From contig JAPKBL010000012.1 in NCBI GenBank assembly GCA_028823415.1, positions 1 through 64,000 of the forward strand: a stretch of DNA of 64,000 nt, given 5' to 3'. The notes under the pieces are model-generated. The model was not told the origin of the DNA. It made no database searches and worked only from the letters and a program-made list of their open reading frames with translations. Of this stretch, positions 45,765-55,367 are shown in pieces. The position numbers and the translations under genes were made by a program. Source of the stretch: Mariniblastus sp. GTDB taxonomy: Bacteria; Planctomycetota; Planctomycetia; Pirellulales; Pirellulaceae. Every line of letters starts with the position of its first letter. Positions within the stretch are counted from its first letter, which is position 1.

Positions 45765-48700
45765 ATGAAGCTTACTGATCTTTTCATTGAGGGCACTCGT
45801 CAGCAGCACGACCTTCAGCTCGGACCATTCACCGATGGTCTCGCGGTTATTTGTGGTGAATCTGGGCCAGGCAGAACTCGCATTCTAGAATTTTTTAGAG
45901 ACGCATGTCTTGGGCTCAAGGCCGATTTTGATCCGTATGGAACGCGTAATCAAGCGGGTTGTCTGGGGCTTCGATTTGCTTCGGTACCATGTGAGTTAAA
46001 TCGTGATCAGGATTCTCGAACGACGATTAAGCGTCGGTTTCAAAGTGGCGATACCGTAAAGAAATGGGATCCTCAATCGTTAACAGGCTATCTTGCGCCA
46101 GTGGGCTCAGATCTGTTTGACTCTGTGTTCTGTGTGAATTTTCTCGAAACTGCGGCGAATGGAAGCAGGCTTGCCGGAGCACTGCATCGGCAATTAGAAG
46201 TGCCAGTTGGCAAGACTTCGATTGCGCAGCGGGAGGCGGTGGTAAAAAGGGAGCGGGATTCACAAATGCGTTTGGAGCAAATGGCCGTACTCCGGGACAG
46301 GATCGATGCGCTCGATTTGGAACGGCGCGATATTTTAGACGAATCTCATCGAGGGCAAGAAGGACAATCGACTGAGTTAAGTATGGTCGAGCTGGAAATA
46401 AACAATGTTGTTGCGGCAATCAATGAAATTGGGCAACGAAAAGCAGGTCTGGTAAGTGAATGTAATGACTATGAGTCATCTCGAAATTGGGCCTTGACCT
46501 CTCCGCTGGAGACTCAGTCGGAATTGAATGCCGGGGGTCACGAGTTGTCATTGCTGTACAGGCGTCTTGACCATGTTGAAGGGCAAGTCCATCGCTGGAG
46601 AAAATTTCAGCTGAGCGTTCACGAGCAGCGAGTCCAGATTCGCGATGAAATGGCGGTCTGGAATGGACTCACGCTTGATTCAGAGGAGCATCCCTACCAT
46701 CATTCCAGGGAGATTTTGGTTTCACTAGAAAGCAAGGTAGATGAAGTTGATCGAAACGCAAATCATTGGGGAGACGCTGCTGCTGCGAGAGTTGATACGG
46801 CCAGTATGGCTCGAACCGTCAACGCAATTTGCCACAATATGCGAGAGGATTTGTATGGTTTGTGTGACGAGTTAGCCCATCAGTATAAACATCTGAGGCA
46901 TAAATCTGCGGCGGCCGAATTGAAGCAGTTGCGTGCACTCTACAATGAAATAGGATCCAATTTGCAAAAATTGGCTCTCGAGCGCAAATCGATTGCGGAA
47001 CAAGTACGGGAGTCCGATGCTTTTGGTGCTAACTTAATTGCCTTAAGTGAAACCCGTTTCATGGCATCTGCGAGAACGCTGGGTTATCAGGAGGCTCGTG
47101 ATCGGTATTTTGCGGAGACGACTGCACAAGCGAGCGAGGCAGGGGAGACCTCGACTGATTTTCAGAATCGTTTAAATGCAATTGATCAGCGTCGCTCTGA
47201 TTTACTCGCAAGTGCTCGTTCATGGGAAACTGAGTTAGATCTTTTACGTCATAGGCATTCATTTTTACTTGAGCAGCGGACTGCGTTGACTCGCTCAAGT
47301 AAGCCAGTGGATTGGCGAGAACAGATTAAAGACATCGACCAAAAGTTGATTTCGTTAAGATATCAATGCGAAGCATTAAAAAGTCAAAGTGAACTAGAGT
47401 TGCCACCGTCTAATCCAATTATCGCAGGAGCGAGTCTTGCACTGACGACGTTGACCGGCGGGGAATTCGACGCGGTTTGGTTGCGGGATTCACAACTTTC
47501 TGATCCATCCAGCGAGGTTTCAGCTTCCGCAGTCGAACTGATGGTGAAAAATCGGTTGGGCATTGAAAGTGAATTCTCGGCGTTAGATTCAGAACTTCAA
47601 AACCGAGTGTATTTATCTCTTATTTTGGCCGTAAAGAATCACTTGCGGCAGAATGGAATTGAAATTCCGACGTTCATCGACAACGCTTTTGCTCATCTTT
47701 CCGATAATGGCGTTAACCAATTGCTTCAAGAGGTAGAGGGATTAACAGGGGCGGGCGATCAATTGATATTATTGGGTCGCCCTCTCAACAACTCCGCGTT
47801 GCTGCAGGCTGTGAGAGTTTTCGAACTGCCACCGGTCAAGCCGGCGGCCGAGTTTTATAATGCGGGGATCGTGCAGGATGTTGTTGAAGAATCGAGTGTT
47901 GAATTCGCTACCGAACCCGGTTGGCGGCCTGAAGATTTTGTAGCGACGGAAGTTTATGCGACGGCCTTTCTTCATCGGCCCTACCCGCTCTCCAAGTATC
48001 CTCGATCGCAAGCACAGTGGGCAATTGAGGAAGATGATTCAATTGTCAGTTTGCCGTTTCCCGTTTCAGGGCAAGTGCAAATGCCGGTCGGGGAAATCGA
48101 AGTTCCCTTTCGCGATGAGAATCAGCCTGCTGTTTCGTCAGTTTCGGTGAGTATGATCGGCGACCGATTGGGATACGTTTCAACTATTGATGAAACAACA
48201 AAGTTGGATCGAATGGGGTTTTTTGATGCAAAACAATTGAGATTGTTTCACGATCAGGGGATCGAGAGCGTTGGAGATTTATTGGTGGTCGACGAGGGAG
48301 TGGTTGGGGAACTCAATCTCCAGACGGAACAACTTGACCGTTGGCAAGCACAGTTGTGGCTGTTGATGCATGTTCCGGGGCTTAGGACGCCTGATGCGAG
48401 AGTCCTAGTCGCCTGCGGAATTACCGACCTCGAGCACTTAGATACATCGTTCCCACAACAGATATTGGATCGAATCGAGCGATTTTTCTCGACCAGTGAA
48501 GGTCGTCATTTTGGGGTAAAGCGGGAGTCGATTACGCTTGATCGAATCAACGGTTGGTATCAGTCTTTGGACCGAGCTCGGGATAATTGGGATCCGGTAG
48601 AAAACGAAGGTAAGGAGAATGCCGCACCGACGGAGCTAAAACCACCGGTAAAAGAATCAGTCAAAGGGGGTCGCAAGCCCTATCAACGGACAGCTCGTAG

Positions 48701-49376
48701 CTATCAGGCTCGTAATTTCGCACCAGATGGAAATGTGATTAAATCCAATCGGGTGTCAAAGACAACGCGACTCTCGAAAAATGGCAAAGCGCCAATCCTG
48801 GCCCGACCGCCTCGAATGCACGCCAACGCCGCAGTTGCCCAAGTCGCTCCCAGTGTCGCTCCGATGTCGATTCCGGAAAACGAAAAAAGAAAAAGTGTCA
48901 AGCAGCAAGTGAAGAAGGGAAATGTCAAATTGGATACACTCAAGTTTTATCTTGATTTGAGCGATCACGTTGAAGCGGCGCCGTCGATTGGCCCGAAGAC
49001 GGCGGAGAGATTTGAAAAAATTGGAATCAGTACGGTAACTGATTTTTTGAAGCACACCGCAGAATCAATGGAGACCAAGCTGAACTATAAGCGAATTTCT
49101 GCGAAGATAATTCGGGTTTGGCAACATCAAGCGAGGCTGGTTTGCCGCATTCCGAATTTGAGGGGCCATGATTCGCAGTTGCTCGTTGCCTGCGGTGTTA
49201 CTGAACCGGAAACGCTGGCCACAATGCAGCCACAAACACTTTTCGAAATCATCTCGCCGTTTTCTGAAACCAAAGAGGGGCAGAAAATCATTCGTAATGG
49301 TAAAAAGCCGGATCTGGAAGAGGTTACCAATTGGATCAGTTGGGCTTCCAACTTTCGTTCGCTTCAGGCCGCTTAA
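45765..49376 (+). CDS. SMC/Rad50/YhaN-like coiled-coil pseudo-ATPase with two DUF4332-like domains
   Basis: A 1203-aa protein. Residues 1-60 match the YhaN/Rad50-like ATPase N-lobe, but the P-loop GESGPGRT (residues 31-38) has Arg in place of the catalytic Lys. Long coiled coils follow (about 150-545). The C-lobe (about 550-665) shows LDSELQNRVYLSLILAV where related proteins have an LSxGT-type signature, and FIDNAFAHLS at residues 638-647 where the Walker B acidic pair would be; Asp639 is followed by Asn640 instead of an acidic residue. A middle linker leads to a DUF4332-like domain (about 808-938), a basic Lys/Arg/Ala linker (about 939-1060) and a second DUF4332-like domain (about 1062-1203: APSIGPKTAERFEKIGIST, VACGVTEPETL). 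DUF4332 resembles helix-hairpin-helix DNA-binding repeats. Chromosome-associated role inferred; ATP use doubtful. Confidence 0.78.
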   Translation: MKLTDLFIEGTRQQHDLQLGPFTDGLAVICGESGPGRTRILEFFRDACLGLKADFDPYGTRNQAGCLGLRFASVPCELNRDQDSRTTIKRRFQSGDTVKKWDPQSLTGYLAPVGSDLFDSVFCVNFLETAANGSRLAGALHRQLEVPVGKTSIAQREAVVKRERDSQMRLEQMAVLRDRIDALDLERRDILDESHRGQEGQSTELSMVELEINNVVAAINEIGQRKAGLVSECNDYESSRNWALTSPLETQSELNAGGHELSLLYRRLDHVEGQVHRWRKFQLSVHEQRVQIRDEMAVWNGLTLDSEEHPYHHSREILVSLESKVDEVDRNANHWGDAAAARVDTASMARTVNAICHNMREDLYGLCDELAHQYKHLRHKSAAAELKQLRALYNEIGSNLQKLALERKSIAEQVRESDAFGANLIALSETRFMASARTLGYQEARDRYFAETTAQASEAGETSTDFQNRLNAIDQRRSDLLASARSWETELDLLRHRHSFLLEQRTALTRSSKPVDWREQIKDIDQKLISLRYQCEALKSQSELELPPSNPIIAGASLALTTLTGGEFDAVWLRDSQLSDPSSEVSASAVELMVKNRLGIESEFSALDSELQNRVYLSLILAVKNHLRQNGIEIPTFIDNAFAHLSDNGVNQLLQEVEGLTGAGDQLILLGRPLNNSALLQAVRVFELPPVKPAAEFYNAGIVQDVVEESSVEFATEPGWRPEDFVATEVYATAFLHRPYPLSKYPRSQAQWAIEEDDSIVSLPFPVSGQVQMPVGEIEVPFRDENQPAVSSVSVSMIGDRLGYVSTIDETTKLDRMGFFDAKQLRLFHDQGIESVGDLLVVDEGVVGELNLQTEQLDRWQAQLWLLMHVPGLRTPDARVLVACGITDLEHLDTSFPQQILDRIERFFSTSEGRHFGVKRESITLDRINGWYQSLDRARDNWDPVENEGKENAAPTELKPPVKESVKGGRKPYQRTARSYQARNFAPDGNVIKSNRVSKTTRLSKNGKAPILARPPRMHANAAVAQVAPSVAPMSIPENEKRKSVKQQVKKGNVKLDTLKFYLDLSDHVEAAPSIGPKTAERFEKIGISTVTDFLKHTAESMETKLNYKRISAKIIRVWQHQARLVCRIPNLRGHDSQLLVACGVTEPETLATMQPQTLFEIISPFSETKEGQKIIRNGKKPDLEEVTNWISWASNFRSLQAA

Positions 49377-49407
49377 TTTCCCGCTGGTTAAATCTCGCGA
49401 AGATTGA

Positions 49408-51003
49408 TTAAACGAGGGGGCCGGAGTTGAGCACATCTTCGGAGGCTTTATCGGCGTAGGAGGTGAAATTATTGCGGAATTTCGTCGCCAACAATTTCGC
49501 CGTTTTTTCGAAGGCGGCCGAATCGGCCCATGTTCCACGCGGCTGCAGGATTTTCCCCGGAACGCCCACGCATGATTTTGGGACACGCAATCCAAAAATC
49601 GGGTCGGTGGTGTAATCGGCAATCGCTAAGGAGCCATTGTGAATGGCATCAATAATGGCGCGAGTGTATTGGAGGCTGATGCGCGAACCGACACCGAATG
49701 AACCGCCACTCCAACCGGTGTTGACCAACCACGCACTGGTTCCATGGAGTTGCATTTGTTCAGCCAACAGTGTGGCGTATTTGGTTGGATGCCAAACTAA
49801 AAACGCGGCGCCAAAACAGGCCGAGAATGTCGCCTCAGGATCCTTTACCCCTACTTCGGTTCCTGCGACCTTGGCCGTGTATCCGCTGATAAAGTGATAC
49901 ATTGCCTGTGCCGAGGTAAGTTTGCTAACGGGTGGCAGAACGCCAAAGGCGTCGCAAGTCAAAAATACGATGTTCTTGGGTGAATCCGTGATACACGGGA
50001 TTTTGGCGTTGTCGATGTATTCGATCGGATAGGAGCAACGTGTATTTTGGGTGAGCGAAACATCTTTGTAGTCGACTGCGTGGGTGAGTCGATCCTGGAC
50101 TGTGTTTTCAAGAACCGATCCGTAGCGGATAGCGTCGAAAATTTGTGGTTCTTTATCTTTTGAGAGGTTGATGCATTTCGCATAGCATCCCCCCTCGATG
50201 TTAAAGACTCCATCGTCGTTCCAGCAATGCTCATCGTCGCCAATGAGTGGTCGTGCTGGATCAGCGGAAAGCGTTGTTTTTCCAGTTCCAGAAAGCCCGA
50301 AAAATAGCGACACGTCATGTTTCTCGCCGACGTTGCATGAGCAATGCATTGAGAGGATGTCCCGTTTGGGCATGAGATAGTTCATGATCGTGAAGACGCC
50401 TTTTTTCATTTCGCCGGCGTATTCGGTTCCCAGAATGACCATTTCACCACGATCGAAGTTGATCGAAACGGAGGTCGTTGAATCGACACCTTCTACCGAA
50501 GTGTCGGCCGACACCTGGCCGGCGTTGTAAATAACGTAATCAGGTTCGCCAAAATCAGCCAATTCCTCAGCGGTCGGTCGGATCAGCATGTTGTGCATAA
50601 ACAGTGCATGGTAGGCACGCGAGCAGATAACACGTACTTTTAAGCGGCAGGTCGGGTCCCATCCTGCGAAGGCGTCGAGGACATAGAACTGAGGGCACTC
50701 GTCCAGAAATTCGACCGCTTGTTGTTTGACTTTGGCGAAAGAATCCTCCGGCATCGGAATGTTTATTTCACCCCACCAGACATCGTCGTTAATGCTGGCT
50801 TGCTGCACGATTCGTTTGTCTTTGGGGCTGCGGCCCGTTTTCTCACCTGAGTTTGACGACAATCCCCCAGTGCTGGTGATGGTTCCTTGGTCGAATTTGA
50901 TGGCTTCTTCGTAAAGACGCGCGGGTGCCGTATTTCGTAAAATTTCCTCTGGAAATTTAGGTAGACTAAGCGAGGCAATTCTTGAGTGGGTAGGAGTGGC
51001 CAT
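49408..51003 (-). CDS. pckA: Phosphoenolpyruvate carboxykinase (ATP)
   Basis: Converts oxaloacetate and ATP to phosphoenolpyruvate, ADP and CO2, the first committed step of gluconeogenesis. The 531-aa protein has the ATP P-loop [16 protein letters not shown], the metal/substrate region [33 protein letters not shown] near the N-terminus and [24 protein letters not shown] toward the C-terminus. All are typical of the ATP-type enzyme. The ATG at 51001-51003 is chosen because the frame upstream (to 51054) does not match. The gene converges on the 1203-aa gene and is divergent from prpB. Confidence 0.96.
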   Translation of the reverse strand: MATPTHSRIASLSLPKFPEEILRNTAPARLYEEAIKFDQGTITSTGGLSSNSGEKTGRSPKDKRIVQQASINDDVWWGEINIPMPEDSFAKVKQQAVEFLDECPQFYVLDAFAGWDPTCRLKVRVICSRAYHALFMHNMLIRPTAEELADFGEPDYVIYNAGQVSADTSVEGVDSTTSVSINFDRGEMVILGTEYAGEMKKGVFTIMNYLMPKRDILSMHCSCNVGEKHDVSLFFGLSGTGKTTLSADPARPLIGDDEHCWNDDGVFNIEGGCYAKCINLSKDKEPQIFDAIRYGSVLENTVQDRLTHAVDYKDVSLTQNTRCSYPIEYIDNAKIPCITDSPKNIVFLTCDAFGVLPPVSKLTSAQAMYHFISGYTAKVAGTEVGVKDPEATFSACFGAAFLVWHPTKYATLLAEQMQLHGTSAWLVNTGWSGGSFGVGSRISLQYTRAIIDAIHNGSLAIADYTTDPIFGLRVPKSCVGVPGKILQPRGTWADSAAFEKTAKLLATKFRNNFTSYADKASEDVLNSGPLV

Positions 51004-51363
51004 GTGATCGTTCCTGCGTGGACCGGAAACGGGAGAATCTGTAAGAGAAAGCAATGTTGTCGCAGCAATAAAGCAAGCAGAATGTTTTCTCGGAAGCTCC
51101 CTAATTGAGTCGACTTCAGTTAATGTTTCAGCGTAAGTGTTTCAGGTTAAGTGTTTCAGGTTAACTACCTAATTGAATCTGTCAAAGCCAACTCGTGGAC
51201 AGGACCCCCATATTTTGCTGAAGGCAAAGCAATCTTCGAGGTTCTGTGGCGAACTTCCATATATTGAATGATTTTTCCCGCAGGCCGACGTTTCCCTGTA
51301 GGATTACCTTAGCTAACCAAGACGCTCGGCAGTTTCGAATTTCATAGAAGGAAGTAGAACGGT
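51004..51363. other. 360-bp divergent intergenic region (pckA / prpB)
   Basis: It should hold the promoters of pckA and the prpBC pair. It contains the 14-bp tandem repeat at 51121-51162. A purine-rich GAAGGAAG site lies shortly ahead of the prpB ATG. I see no RNA gene. Confidence 0.55.
51121..51162. repeat. Tandem 14-bp repeat, three units
   Basis: Two perfect copies of AAGTGTTTCAGGTT (51135-51148, 51149-51162) are preceded by one degenerate copy (51121-51134). It lies between pckA and prpB, in the promoter-bearing spacer. Confidence 0.85.
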
Positions 51364-52248
51364 ATGTCCTCAACACCAGGCGCGCGGTTTCGAAAGGCGA
51401 TGGCCGAAGAAAAACCGCTGCAAATCCCGGGTACGATTAACGCCTACACGGCGTTGCTTGCTCAGCGGGAAGGTTATCGTGCGATTTATCTTTCGGGAGC
51501 CGGTGTGGCGAATGCTTCCTATGGGATGCCGGACTTGGGAATGACTTCCATGTCGGATGTTTTGGTGGATATCGAGCGAATCACATCTGCTTGCGCGGTT
51601 CCGCTATTGGTTGATGCGGACACAGGCTGGGGGCATTCTCTGTGTATTTCCAGAACCATCCAGGCGTTCATCAAAGCGGGGGCTGCGGCAGTCCACCTTG
51701 AAGATCAACAGGCGGCCAAACGTTGTGGTCATCGCCCCAATAAAGCGATGGTGAGCACGGGTGAAATGGTGGACCGTTTGCATGCGGCTGTCGACGCGCG
51801 AACGGATGAGTCGTTCGTGATCATGGCACGTACCGATGCACTGGCCGAGGAGGGGTTGGAGCGATCGATTGAGCGTTGTCAGAAATATATTGAAGCTGGC
51901 GCCGACGTAATATTTGCCGAAGCAATTACCGACGCTGAGCATTACCGGTTTTTCACCCAATCCCTCAGTGTTCCTGTTTTAGCGAACATGACTGAATTTG
52001 GAATGAGCCCGTTGATGACGGTCGAGCATCTTTCGGAGGTGGGGGTTGAGCTGGTACTCTACCCCCTGACTGCGTTTCGAGTGATGAGTCAAGCGGCCGG
52101 CGCGGCTTATCAAACTATCCGAAAAACGGGTACCCAAAGTAGCATTTTAGACCAAATGCAGACTAGGAAAGAACTTTACGAAGTGCTTGATTATCACGCT
52201 TACGAGCAAAAAATAGACGACTTACTAAAGAAGGCTGATTCAGAATGA
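51364..52248 (+). CDS. prpB: 2-methylisocitrate lyase
   Basis: Cleaves 2-methylisocitrate to pyruvate and succinate, the last step of the methylcitrate cycle for propionate. The 294-aa protein of the isocitrate lyase/PEP mutase superfamily shows [23 protein letters not shown] at the start, the metal-binding DADTGWG, the catalytic loop [13 protein letters not shown] and [28 protein letters not shown] is the diagnostic PrpB form. Its stop overlaps the prpC start by 4 bp, so the two are translationally coupled. A Shine-Dalgarno-like GGAAG precedes the ATG. Confidence 0.95.
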   Translation: MSSTPGARFRKAMAEEKPLQIPGTINAYTALLAQREGYRAIYLSGAGVANASYGMPDLGMTSMSDVLVDIERITSACAVPLLVDADTGWGHSLCISRTIQAFIKAGAAAVHLEDQQAAKRCGHRPNKAMVSTGEMVDRLHAAVDARTDESFVIMARTDALAEEGLERSIERCQKYIEAGADVIFAEAITDAEHYRFFTQSLSVPVLANMTEFGMSPLMTVEHLSEVGVELVLYPLTAFRVMSQAAGAAYQTIRKTGTQSSILDQMQTRKELYEVLDYHAYEQKIDDLLKKADSE

Positions 52249-53387
52249 CAGTTAAGAAAAAAACAGGAGGACTCGCTGGCGTTGTCGCTGGCGAGACTGC
52301 CATTGCGACGGTGGGCAAAGAAGGTTCGGGATTAAATTATCGCGGCTACTCAATTCATGATTTGGCAGCGGAAGCGACATTTGAGGAAGTTGCATTTCTG
52401 CTTCTTTTCGGCCACCTGCCACGAAGAAAAGAGCTGGACAGCTTCACTGCGAGATTGGTAAACGGCCGCCAGCTACCGGACGCACTGTGCCAGACGTTGC
52501 GTGCGATTCCAGCGGATGCCCATCCCATGGATGTCCTTCGCACGGGCTGTTCTATGCTGGGGGTTCTTGAACCTGAGATTTCCTTTGATCAGCAAGAACT
52601 TAAAGCAGAGCGACTTTTAGCATGCCTGCCGTCCATGCTCGTTTATTGGTACCGGTTCGCCCAGGATGGAACTGAAATCGATTTCGATTCGACCGAGTCT
52701 TCTATTGCCGGTTATTTTTTGGAGAAAATGCATGACGCTACGCCATCGGATCTCCATCGTCGCGTGATGGACGTCTCGCTCGTTTTGTATGCCGAGCATG
52801 AATTCAATGCGTCGACTTTTACAGCGAGAGTCTGCACCGCAACGCTTTCCGATTTATTTTCTGCGATCACGGGAGCTATTGGAACGTTGCGAGGTCCTCT
52901 TCACGGGGGAGCCAATGAAGCGGCGATGGAGTTGATTGAACGATATCAAACGCCGGACGAAGCAGAGGCTGGCATTATGGAAATGTTGTCAAGCAAGGCG
53001 CTGATTATGGGCTTCGGCCATCGGGTCTACTCAGTTTCAGATCCCCGCAATGAAGTCATTAAAGGCTGGGCGAAACAACTTTCCGAAGCCAACGGAGATA
53101 CGGTGTTGTATCCAGTGTCGGAGCGAATTGAGCAGGTAATGTGGCGGGAGAAAAAGCTGTTTCCCAATCTCGATTTTTATAGTGCGTCGGTTTACCATTT
53201 CCTTGGAATTCCCACCGAGATGTTTACTCCGATTTTCGTACTTTCGAGAGTCTCTGGTTGGGCAGCGCATGTTTTTGAACAACGTTCCAACAATCGCTTG
53301 ATACGTCCAGGAGCTGAGTATATTGGCCCGGATCAGCTCGATTTTGTTGCAATTGATGATCGCGAGTCGGCTGTAGACCCGGTTTAA
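52245..53387 (+). CDS. prpC: 2-methylcitrate synthase / citrate synthase family
   Basis: Condenses propionyl-CoA with oxaloacetate to 2-methylcitrate. The 380-aa protein has the citrate synthase pattern: [13 protein letters not shown] near the start, [18 protein letters not shown] (first catalytic His), [16 protein letters not shown] (second) and [16 protein letters not shown] (Asp). The short N-terminus and the coupling to prpB point to PrpC rather than the house-keeping GltA; citrate activity may also be present. No prpD or acnD gene is in the window, so the dehydration step must be encoded elsewhere. The start codon overlaps prpB (ATGA). Confidence 0.93.
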   Translation: MTVKKKTGGLAGVVAGETAIATVGKEGSGLNYRGYSIHDLAAEATFEEVAFLLLFGHLPRRKELDSFTARLVNGRQLPDALCQTLRAIPADAHPMDVLRTGCSMLGVLEPEISFDQQELKAERLLACLPSMLVYWYRFAQDGTEIDFDSTESSIAGYFLEKMHDATPSDLHRRVMDVSLVLYAEHEFNASTFTARVCTATLSDLFSAITGAIGTLRGPLHGGANEAAMELIERYQTPDEAEAGIMEMLSSKALIMGFGHRVYSVSDPRNEVIKGWAKQLSEANGDTVLYPVSERIEQVMWREKKLFPNLDFYSASVYHFLGIPTEMFTPIFVLSRVSGWAAHVFEQRSNNRLIRPGAEYIGPDQLDFVAIDDRESAVDPV

Positions 53388-53432
53388 TTGGACGCGCATA
53401 GATGCAAACTGGATCCAAGCAAGCGCGTTTAG

Positions 53433-54164
53433 CTAATCCAGTTGTGTCGCTGCCGATTGATCAACAAAGAAAAATAACTCACCCTCGGGATCGACGTACG
53501 AAGTGGGGTAGTCCCGATAGCGCCCCGATTCATGCATGATTTCGGCCAGGATAGGAGCTTTACTTGCGCCCGTAATTAAAAAATAAACGCAGGAACTAGC
53601 GTTGATGATTTTTCCTGTGATCGTGATCCGTTGTTGCCCACTGTCGGGATGGGTTGCAATCTCGCAAATGCGTTCCGATTCGAGAAATCTAATTTGATGT
53701 GGAAAAATGGACGCGGTATGGCCGTCACCGCCCATGCCTAATATCAGGATATCAAACGCGGGGATATCGTTTTCGTTATGGGAGAGGATTTGAGAGATTT
53801 CCATTGCGTATCGCTCGCACTCATCGGTCGGATCGTTTTCCCCAAAAACACGATGGATGTTAGCCGAAGGAATACTGATTTTCGACAAAAGTAAACGATA
53901 GGCTTCACCATAATTGCTATCCGCATCCTCCGGAGAAACGCATCGTTCGTCCCCCCAGAAAAAATGGACCTTTGCCCAGTCGACTGCCTCAGCGTGTTTC
54001 TCGGCTAACACTTGAAATAATAGTTTAGGGGTACTGCCACCAGAGAGTGAGACAGTAATGATGTCTTTCTCACTAGCCAGAGACTGAAGTTTTGTGACAA
54101 ATTCGTTCGCAAATGAACGGGCGACTTCAGGGTTGTCGGAATATTTTTTAATGACGGCTTTCAC
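53433..54164 (-). CDS. pgl: 6-phosphogluconolactonase
   Basis: Hydrolyses 6-phosphogluconolactone to 6-phosphogluconate in the oxidative pentose phosphate pathway. The 243-aa protein has the DevB-type markers: VSLSGGSTPKLLFQVLA near residue 38, WAKVHFFWGDERCVSPEDADSNYGEA (residues about 65-90) and ILGMGGDGHTASIFPH. It uses a GTG start (54162-54164). No zwf gene is next to it. The stop of a small open frame (54161-54430) overlaps the start by 4 bp and could be coincidence. The gene converges on prpC. Confidence 0.94.
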   Translation of the reverse strand: MKAVIKKYSDNPEVARSFANEFVTKLQSLASEKDIITVSLSGGSTPKLLFQVLAEKHAEAVDWAKVHFFWGDERCVSPEDADSNYGEAYRLLLSKISIPSANIHRVFGENDPTDECERYAMEISQILSHNENDIPAFDILILGMGGDGHTASIFPHQIRFLESERICEIATHPDSGQQRITITGKIINASSCVYFLITGASKAPILAEIMHESGRYRDYPTSYVDPEGELFFFVDQSAATQLD

Positions 54165-54430
54165 AGCAAGGATCCATTGAGAGTTGCGAATTGGTAAGTT
54201 GGTGTGTTGCGTTTAGATGCCGGAATCTTCCGGCATGCCTCAGTGGACTCAAAGAGTTGCGGATGGTCAAAGTGAATCGCTTGGCGTAACGCACCATGGA
54301 GGGTAAGGGCCGATCCAAAACTCGAGATCACACACGGGTTTCTTAAAATGAATTGCACGTGCGGAAGCACAATAGCGTTGGTGTAAAGGTGCGGGGCATT
54401 GAGTGGTGAATCCAGTTTAAGGAAAATCAT
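54161..54430 (-). CDS. Doubtful 89-aa hypothetical upstream of pgl
   Basis: An 89-codon frame with an ATG start whose TGA overlaps the pgl GTG start by 4 bp, as in translational coupling. The protein has no recognisable domain, signal or membrane segment, and a perfect hairpin lies inside it. It may be a real small leader gene or a chance frame. I keep it only because the overlap is tidy. Confidence 0.25.
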   Translation of the reverse strand: MIFLKLDSPLNAPHLYTNAIVLPHVQFILRNPCVISSFGSALTLHGALRQAIHFDHPQLFESTEACRKIPASKRNTPTYQFATLNGSLL

Positions 54431-54591
54431 GAATCGCTGATCCCGACGTTCAAACGCCGAGCGTTGAGTTCTGGGTAGTCAGGTTCGACCGGCGGATTGG
54501 CGCTGGAGGCGCCATGGTTTGAGCCCCATTCTACATTCTTCGGATTTCATAGTCAGGTATGCGTTAAGTAATTTTTTCTCCAGCTTTTTCG

Positions 54592-54620
54592 GGATTCCCA
54601 AGCGGATTCCCAAGCGGATT
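54592..54620. repeat. Tandem 12-bp repeat, 2.4 units
   Basis: GGATTCCCAAGC is present twice in a row (54592-54603, 54604-54615) followed by the first five bases of a third copy. Confidence 0.8.
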
Positions 54621-54733
54621 GTCTCGAGGAATGCGTAATTAGGTTTGGGGTACCGCCCCGGTTGTTATGCCCCGTACGCTTTTTTGTGAATTTGCTTTGC
54701 ATCCGTCGTCGATTTTGGATTCTTTTTATCGTA

Positions 54734-54761
54734 TTGTTTTGGTACTATTGAGGCGTATAGT
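54734..54761 (+). promoter_or_regulatory. Sigma70-type promoter of the lipoprotein gene
   Basis: TTGTTT (54734-54739) and TATAGT (54756-54761) are 16 bases apart. Transcription would start near 54768, just before a GAGGGGA ribosome site (54774-54780) and ATG 54785. The close fit of promoter, ribosome site and start makes this the best promoter I see. Confidence 0.55.
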
Positions 54762-54784
54762 TTCGCAAGATACGAGGGGAATAG

Positions 54785-55201
54785 ATGTTGTTCGTTTACC
54801 ACAGTCGGATTTTTATTTTACTAGTTGCTGTCTTTTGCATCGTTGGGTGTGATACGCAGACATCGACAGAAAAAATCCAAGTCAGTTTCGACGAAGTCAA
54901 AAGTGCTACGAATGAGTTTCACCAAAATATGGTTGAAATTACTGACAAGGCTTCGGCCGAGCGGATTTTGCCTCAGTTAGAGTCGAGTCATCAGCGATTA
55001 GCCGAAGCATTTAACGCTCTCGACGAAGCGACAATCACAAGTTCTCGGCAAGCTCGTAAACTAATAATGGATGTGGAAGATTATAAAAAAGAACAAAGGG
55101 AATTGCTTCGTGTTCAATTCGATCGACTGAAAGAGGATGAGTACGTTAAAGCTGTCGTTGAACCGTTCATGCGTCGGATCAATGCATTTAAGGCAATGTA
55201 G
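54785..55201 (+). CDS. Small helical lipoprotein
   Basis: A 138-aa exported lipoprotein. The signal FILLVAVFCIVGC ends in a clear lipobox (IVGC, Cys at residue 22). The mature protein is almost all helical and charged, with heptad-like patterns (KIQVSFDEVKSATNEF, LESSHQRLAEAFNALDEA), so it likely forms a coiled coil in the periplasm. No family recognised. A promoter and a ribosome site sit directly upstream. It is the first of several genes on the plus strand, with a 166-bp gap to the TorD-like gene. Confidence 0.78.
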   Translation: MLFVYHSRIFILLVAVFCIVGCDTQTSTEKIQVSFDEVKSATNEFHQNMVEITDKASAERILPQLESSHQRLAEAFNALDEATITSSRQARKLIMDVEDYKKEQRELLRVQFDRLKEDEYVKAVVEPFMRRINAFKAM

Positions 55202-55367
55202 TGAAGGATTCTCATTTTTTACTCGTCCAGGATATTTGGAACCTGATTATAAATTGATCCATAGGGATTGGGAAATTGAGTCGACAATATTTCTCACTCC
55301 GCTAGGTTATTTCGTTGATCGGAGTTAAGATTTAACGTTTTGACGGAGCTTTGTCTAAGTGAGTGGG

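Larger units (their letters stand above)
54165..54784. other. 620-bp region upstream of pgl and the lipoprotein gene
   Basis: Between divergent pgl and the 54785 lipoprotein gene. It contains an 89-codon open frame of doubtful status (54161-54430, minus), a perfect 8-bp inverted repeat at 54217-54236, a 12-bp tandem repeat at 54592-54620 and a good promoter pair at 54734-54761. No RNA gene seen. Confidence 0.55.

Noticed and set aside
54481-54500. A GGTTCGACC string resembling a tRNA T-arm.
   Set aside because: The flanking bases do not pair into a T-stem, and no acceptor or anticodon arms can be drawn around it.
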